Shown: positions 6,081 to 9,676 of the stretch, piece by piece
Position numbering within the stretch: the first letter of the stretch is position 1
Layout of the letters: every line of letters starts with the position of its first letter
Origin: an uncultured Clostridia bacterium
GTDB lineage: Bacteria > Bacillota > Clostridia > Christensenellales > CASEPJ01
Reading direction: 5' to 3'
Assembly (NCBI GenBank): GCA_949289715.1
Contig: CASEPJ010000048.1
Coordinates: 1 to 9,676 of the forward strand
Length of the DNA stretch: 9,676 nt
Program-made: the position numbers and the translations under genes
Notes under the pieces: model-generated
The model's input: only the letters and a program-made list of their open reading frames with translations
The model's database searches: none
Told to the model about the DNA's origin: nothing

Positions 6081-7076
6081 ATGGACCAGACACAAGGGAA
6101 TATATCCATTAATCCGGTGCCTACTAAAAACCAGAAAGACCCGGAAGGTATGGATTTCTCTAAACTGAACAAAACCTCAAACAGACAAAAAACCATAAAT
6201 AGAAACGCATGGACATTTATTGCGCCTATGTTGGTTTATTATATTCTGTTTTCTGTTGTTCCGATTGCTTTGCTGTTCATATTGTGTTGGACGGACTGGA
6301 ACGGTGTTAACGGTAATATTTTTACCTTGGAAGGTATAAATTTTGTAGGGATAGAGCAGTTTAGAAAGGTTTTTCAACCTGAATATTTGAAATTGATTTG
6401 GAATACGGCTTTAATGGGTATTATCCAGTTGGTCGTAGGTATGGTACTTGGTTTCCTTATAGCTCAGATTTTTGTAATGAAAATCAGAGGTATGTATTTG
6501 TTCAGAACCATTTGGTATTTGCCGACAGTATGTTCTATGGCGGTTATCTCTCAGATATTCTCGCTCTTTTTGAATCCTACATACGGAATTTTCAATATTT
6601 TATTGGAAAAATTCGGATTTGAAGCAATTATATGGACTGACAGTACGTTCTGGATGTTTTTCTGGATTATCGTTATAGGTATATGGAAAGGACTTGGCGG
6701 AACCTGTCTTTATTTTATGGCGGGTTTAAACGGTGTTCCTGTAGAGCTTTACGAAGCTGCGGCAGTGGACGGAGTTAATAAATATCAGAAAATGTGGTAT
6801 ATAACCATTCCTATGATTAAGCCTATGACAAGCTATGTTTTCATAACAAGCTGTATAGGAATGTGGGGAACATTTGAAACCGTTCAGCTTATTTCGAACG
6901 GCGGTCCTAACCAAACTACCGAAGTTATAATGTTCCTTATATATAACCAATGTTTCAAAAACTTTAATATGGGCTTTGGTGCGGCATTGTCGGTTGTCCT
7001 CCTGTTTATGGTTATGATATTGACCATAATCAACTTCAGACTTACTAACTTGCGTATTTCGGGGAGGGCGGATTAA
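6081..7076 (+). CDS. CUT1-type sugar ABC importer permease, MalF/UgpA-like
   Basis: This integral membrane subunit of a carbohydrate importer has 331 residues from 6081 (332 from 6078). Numbering from 6078, about 40 polar N-terminal residues are followed by six helices near 44-68, 106-132, 139-165, 192-217, 250-272 and 298-322. The EAA loop, which docks on the ATPase, is EAAAVDGVNKYQ at 226-237, followed by ITIP. The segment LISNGGPNQTTEVI and the end of the last helix are typical of MalF/UgpA relatives. It is the first gene behind a consensus promoter, and its TAA overlaps the next ATG by one base (TAATG), implying translational coupling. The substrate is unknown; carbohydrates are the family norm. 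No ATPase gene accompanies it. Confidence 0.93.
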   Translation: MDQTQGNISINPVPTKNQKDPEGMDFSKLNKTSNRQKTINRNAWTFIAPMLVYYILFSVVPIALLFILCWTDWNGVNGNIFTLEGINFVGIEQFRKVFQPEYLKLIWNTALMGIIQLVVGMVLGFLIAQIFVMKIRGMYLFRTIWYLPTVCSMAVISQIFSLFLNPTYGIFNILLEKFGFEAIIWTDSTFWMFFWIIVIGIWKGLGGTCLYFMAGLNGVPVELYEAAAVDGVNKYQKMWYITIPMIKPMTSYVFITSCIGMWGTFETVQLISNGGPNQTTEVIMFLIYNQCFKNFNMGFGAALSVVLLFMVMILTIINFRLTNLRISGRAD

Positions 7077-7978
7077 TGAGATATTCGAAAGGAAGCGTAA
7101 TTTTTGCATACATAGTAATGATTTTGGGCGGAGTAATAATGCTTTATCCCTTCCTGTTCCAAATGTTCGGAGCGCTTATTACCGCAAACGAATACGAAAA
7201 TCTCGTATTTCTGCCTTTACCGCAGGATTTAGGCGCTTGGCGTTTTAAATCTATGTTGTATATCTTCTCCAGGTCCAATGTTTGGTATTCAATCGGATTA
7301 ACGATTGCTAAAGTTGTTTGGTATGTTGTAATTACTACTTTTACTAACGTGGTAGGTGGTTATATATTCCAAAAAACTCAATTCTGGGGCAAAACGTTTA
7401 TTTTCTATTTCTTTATGGCTTCCATGATGATTCCCGGTATAGCAACGGTAGTGCCCGGATTTGTTTGGAACGTAAGATTTCCTCTCGTAGGCGGAAACAA
7501 TATTTTCGGTCAGGGCGGAACCGGTTTTTATCAGAATATTGCAATGCACTTTGTTCAAGGTCTTGTAGGTATAGGCGGTATATTCCTGTATATGCAGGGC
7601 TTGAAGGGTTTAGGAAACGAATATAAAGAAGCTGCGGAAATCGACGGCGCCGGCTTTTTTGGAACGGTTTTCAAAGTTTATTTCCCTATGCTGTTGCCTC
7701 TAATCGGTATGAATATTATAAATACTTTTATAGGACAGTGGAACGATTATTCAACTTGTTTGTTCTATCTTGACCAAAATGAAAAAGCTTGGACTATCGG
7801 TTATACGATAACGCAGGAATTGAATGCTTTAGGCTTGCAGAGAAAGGACGGAACACCGCCGGAATATCCTAAAATTTTCGGTTTGTCGTTTATGTTCTTA
7901 TTGCCGCCAATTATAATCTATATTGCATTCCAGGATATGTTTATATCCGGTCTTACTATGGGAACTATTAAATCGTAA
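7076..7978 (+). CDS. CUT1-type sugar ABC importer permease, MalG/UgpE-like
   Basis: This 300-residue second permease forms the heterodimeric channel with the MalF-like subunit. Helices lie near 7-34, 67-100, 105-131, 156-176, 200-222 and 267-290. The EAA loop is EAAEIDGAGFFGTVFK at 185-200, followed by VYFPML. The C-terminus FISGLTMGTIKS is the usual MalG/UgpE ending. The start is set by GGGGAGGG at 7061-7068, inside the preceding gene, and by the TAATG overlap. Compared with typical MalG relatives, the stretch after helix 3 has a glycine-rich insert (GGNNIFGQGGTG) at about 139-150, probably a periplasm-side loop that faces the binding protein. Confidence 0.93.
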   Translation: MRYSKGSVIFAYIVMILGGVIMLYPFLFQMFGALITANEYENLVFLPLPQDLGAWRFKSMLYIFSRSNVWYSIGLTIAKVVWYVVITTFTNVVGGYIFQKTQFWGKTFIFYFFMASMMIPGIATVVPGFVWNVRFPLVGGNNIFGQGGTGFYQNIAMHFVQGLVGIGGIFLYMQGLKGLGNEYKEAAEIDGAGFFGTVFKVYFPMLLPLIGMNIINTFIGQWNDYSTCLFYLDQNEKAWTIGYTITQELNALGLQRKDGTPPEYPKIFGLSFMFLLPPIIIYIAFQDMFISGLTMGTIKS

Positions 7979-7992
7979 TTATTATGTAATTT

Positions 7993-8015
7993 ATTGATTC
8001 AAATTTTGATTCAAT
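7993..8015. repeat. Hairpin and overlapping direct repeat between permease and binding-protein genes
   Basis: ATTGATTCAA (7993-8002) and TTGATTCAAT (8006-8015) can pair over ten positions with one T-T mismatch around a 3-nt loop. The same bases form a direct repeat of TTGATTCAA at 7994-8002 and 8006-8014. No T run follows, so it is not a terminator. Hairpins in this kind of position are known to stabilise or separate the mRNA of highly expressed binding-protein genes, which is a possible role here. Confidence 0.45.
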
Positions 8016-8056
8016 AGAAATATATTAAATTTATTGAAATTTTTGGAGGTAAAATT

Positions 8057-9559
8057 ATGAAATTATGGAAAAAAGTGTTGATTATAACACTTGCACTGTT
8101 GTTCTGTTTCTCGGTTTTTGCCGGTTGTACGAATAATAATGATTCCGGGCATAAGCATGTAGATTCAAACAACGACGGTTTCTGTGACGAATGCGGAGCA
8201 GATTTAGGCGGTGGAGGAGGTGTCGTTCCACCTGATATAACAGAACAGACAGGTACTTTGACTATCTGGATTACTTCTCCTATGGTTGAAAATTATGCAA
8301 CCGCTTTAAGAGAAAATCCTGAAAACAAAGCAGCTTTGACGATGAAAGCAATTGTTGACGATTTCAAAACAAAATATCCTCAAATTAATTTGAGATTTTT
8401 GGCTAGAGCATGGGGAGATACTTTGATTCAAGCTATCATGAATGCTGCTTCTACCGGAACGTTGCCCGATATTATTTCGTCTGAATATGACGTTATAAGA
8501 CTTGCTAAACTCGGTGTGTTTGTTGAAGTTCCGTTAAATCCCACATATACAAATTTATTATTACCTCAAGCTTTGGGTGATGTTTTGTATGATGGCAACG
8601 GCGATGGCACGAAAGAACTTTACGGTGTACCGGTTTGGACCGGTAATATGGCATTAAACGTTAACACCGCATTATTGCAGACCAATAATATCACTGATCC
8701 CGATACAGGTACAACTTGGATTCCTAAAACTTGGTCGGAATTACTTGAAGCTTCTCGTCAGCTCACTCAAAAATCTGGTGATGCAACGGTAGGCGGAACA
8801 ATTATTAATACGGCTCCCGGTGTTGCAGGTGCTTTCCGTATGCTTCAGTTCATGAGACAAAACGGTGGCGGATTTACCGACGGTAACGGTAACGTTATAT
8901 TTAATAGTGAAGCCAATATTAAAACTTTTGAATTTGTAAGACAGCTTTTAGGTAATGCTACGGCTAACGGATCTGCTCAGCTTGCTACTTCTTCTTCTCA
9001 GTGGTCGTTTACCGATGAAACTTCTTTCTATACCGCTTGGGGTAACAATGCTGCAGGTTACAGTATTGACCTTGCTGCAGGTGATATAAACGACTATCCT
9101 CACTATGTTCTTCCCACTCCTGACGGAGAATTCAAATATGAAGGTTATACCGGCGGACGTTCCAATGTTGCAGTAGGTCAGGTTAACCTTTCTATAACAA
9201 GAGACTGTAAAAACATTGACGCTGCAACAGCATTTATAGAATCTTGTCTCTCTCCTGAAGTTCAGAAAGGTTGGTGGGTACACGAAGCTCGTATTCCTAC
9301 TATATCTACAGTACTTGATGGTCTTACTACCGATCCCGATCCTGAAGTTGCTGCAACCGCTACTGTTGCTAAAGTTCACCTCGATGCTTTGAAAGAAGAT
9401 AATTATTCAGGCGGACTTCCTACAGACGTTGATAAAAACTACACCGATTTCTGGGAAAAATTCAATACCTTTATGAATGACTTGTTAAAGACCAATACTC
9501 CTGTAGCGACGTTGGTTGCTCAATGTCACGATGCAATGGTACAGACACAGGCAGTCTAA
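8057..9559 (+). CDS. Extracellular sugar-binding lipoprotein (SBP family 1) of the CUT1 importer
   Basis: This 500-residue binding protein captures the substrate outside the cell for the two permeases. The start is set by GGAGG at 8045-8049, 7 nt before the ATG. The N-terminus has a lysine pair, a hydrophobic core and a lipobox FAGC with lipidated C24, so it is membrane-anchored. A linker follows: HKHVDSNNDGFCDECG (32-47), a metal-loop-like motif, then a glycine run (51-55) and PP. The mature domain begins near residue 67 (TLTIWITS). SBP_bac_1 features include the helix with FKTKYPQINLRF, GTLPDII, and the aromatic-rich KNYTDFWEKFNTFMNDLL near the end. The protein is longer than the usual 420-450 residues, partly because of the linker. 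It is the last gene of the operon. Substrate is not predictable. Confidence 0.93.
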   Translation: MKLWKKVLIITLALLFCFSVFAGCTNNNDSGHKHVDSNNDGFCDECGADLGGGGGVVPPDITEQTGTLTIWITSPMVENYATALRENPENKAALTMKAIVDDFKTKYPQINLRFLARAWGDTLIQAIMNAASTGTLPDIISSEYDVIRLAKLGVFVEVPLNPTYTNLLLPQALGDVLYDGNGDGTKELYGVPVWTGNMALNVNTALLQTNNITDPDTGTTWIPKTWSELLEASRQLTQKSGDATVGGTIINTAPGVAGAFRMLQFMRQNGGGFTDGNGNVIFNSEANIKTFEFVRQLLGNATANGSAQLATSSSQWSFTDETSFYTAWGNNAAGYSIDLAAGDINDYPHYVLPTPDGEFKYEGYTGGRSNVAVGQVNLSITRDCKNIDAATAFIESCLSPEVQKGWWVHEARIPTISTVLDGLTTDPDPEVAATATVAKVHLDALKEDNYSGGLPTDVDKNYTDFWEKFNTFMNDLLKTNTPVATLVAQCHDAMVQTQAV

Positions 9560-9576
9560 ATAATTTTAATATTAAT

Positions 9577-9608
9577 AAAAAAGACCGTTATATGACGGTC
9601 TTTTTTTT
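9577..9608 (+). terminator. Strong intrinsic terminator of the importer operon
   Basis: GACCGT (9583-9588) pairs with ACGGTC (9595-9600) around TATATG, and the stem is extended by AAAAAA (9577-9582) against the following T run (9601-9608). It begins 17 nt after the binding-protein stop. The A-rich left flank means it could also stop transcription coming from the other side. Confidence 0.93.
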
Positions 9609-9618
9609 ATAATTTTTG

Positions 9619-9654
9619 AAGTAATTAATTAAAAATTGTTAGTATTAATTACTT
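9619..9654. repeat. 11-bp perfect inverted repeat after the terminator
   Basis: AAGTAATTAAT (9619-9629) and ATTAATTACTT (9644-9654) are perfect arms around a 14-nt loop. It lies beyond the operon terminator in AT-rich DNA that runs to the window end, so it belongs to the upstream region of whatever gene follows. It could be an operator or simply an AT-rich dyad. Confidence 0.4.
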
Positions 9655-9676
9655 AAAAAATAAATTTTTTTTATAA

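Noticed and set aside
5996..6196. Minus-strand gene diverging from the importer promoter
   Set aside because: The frame covers the permease N-terminus and the consensus promoter, has no ribosome site, and shows no known domain.
8948..9379. Open frame of 143 codons on the minus strand inside the binding-protein gene
   Set aside because: It lies wholly inside a confidently identified gene, has no ribosome site or recognisable domain, and reads as low-complexity shadow protein. The same applies to the minus-strand frames at 6726-7109, 761-1099 and 4239-4517.

Overview
The window reads as a piece of chromosome from a low-GC Gram-positive bacterium, most likely an anaerobic, gut-type clostridial lineage of the Bacillota. 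The reasons are strong Shine-Dalgarno sites (AAGGAG, GGAGG) 5-8 nt before each start, a lipoprotein solute-binding protein, a perfect sigma-A type promoter, very AT-rich intergenic DNA, and an HxHxDxNxDGxCDxCG linker of the kind common in gut Firmicutes surface proteins. The genetic code looks standard: no gene contains an internal TGA. All recognisable genes are on the + strand. The species assignment is inference only.

Region 1 (1-2591) is a two-gene unit. It holds the 3' part of a DUF1854-family gene and, 37 nt later, a fused ABC exporter (permease plus ATPase) with an N-terminal PH-like domain and a four-cysteine zinc ribbon. In proteobacteria this pair is known as the 'cyanophycin metabolism-associated' DUF1854/ABC transporter pair. 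No cyanophycin gene is visible here, so the substrate is open.

Region 2 (2592-4683) is a 475-nt AT-rich spacer (to the start at 3067) with two clear dyads, followed by a monocistronic gene for a probable cytoplasmic (alpha/alpha)6 'six-hairpin' glycoside hydrolase. I cannot place this enzyme in a characterised family.

Region 3 (4684-6077) is a gene-free, extremely AT-rich stretch of about 1.4 kb. It is not featureless: it contains a 51-nt near-continuous hairpin, a 22-bp perfect palindrome with a central TTCGAA, another hairpin with 9-bp arms, an 11-mer present three times, and low-complexity direct repeats. It ends in a perfect TTGACA-N17-TATAAT promoter.

Region 4 (6010-9608) is a complete CUT1-type carbohydrate importer operon without its ATPase. 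The order is MalF-like permease, MalG-like permease (1-nt overlap), a small intergenic hairpin, a sugar-binding lipoprotein, and a strong intrinsic terminator. The energising ATPase is presumably a shared MsmK/UgpC-type protein encoded elsewhere. The simplest reading is that the importer brings in an oligosaccharide or glycoside and that the neighbouring cytosolic glycosidase may cleave it, though the 1.4-kb gap means the two are not one operon. The last 70 nt hold only a further AT-rich dyad.
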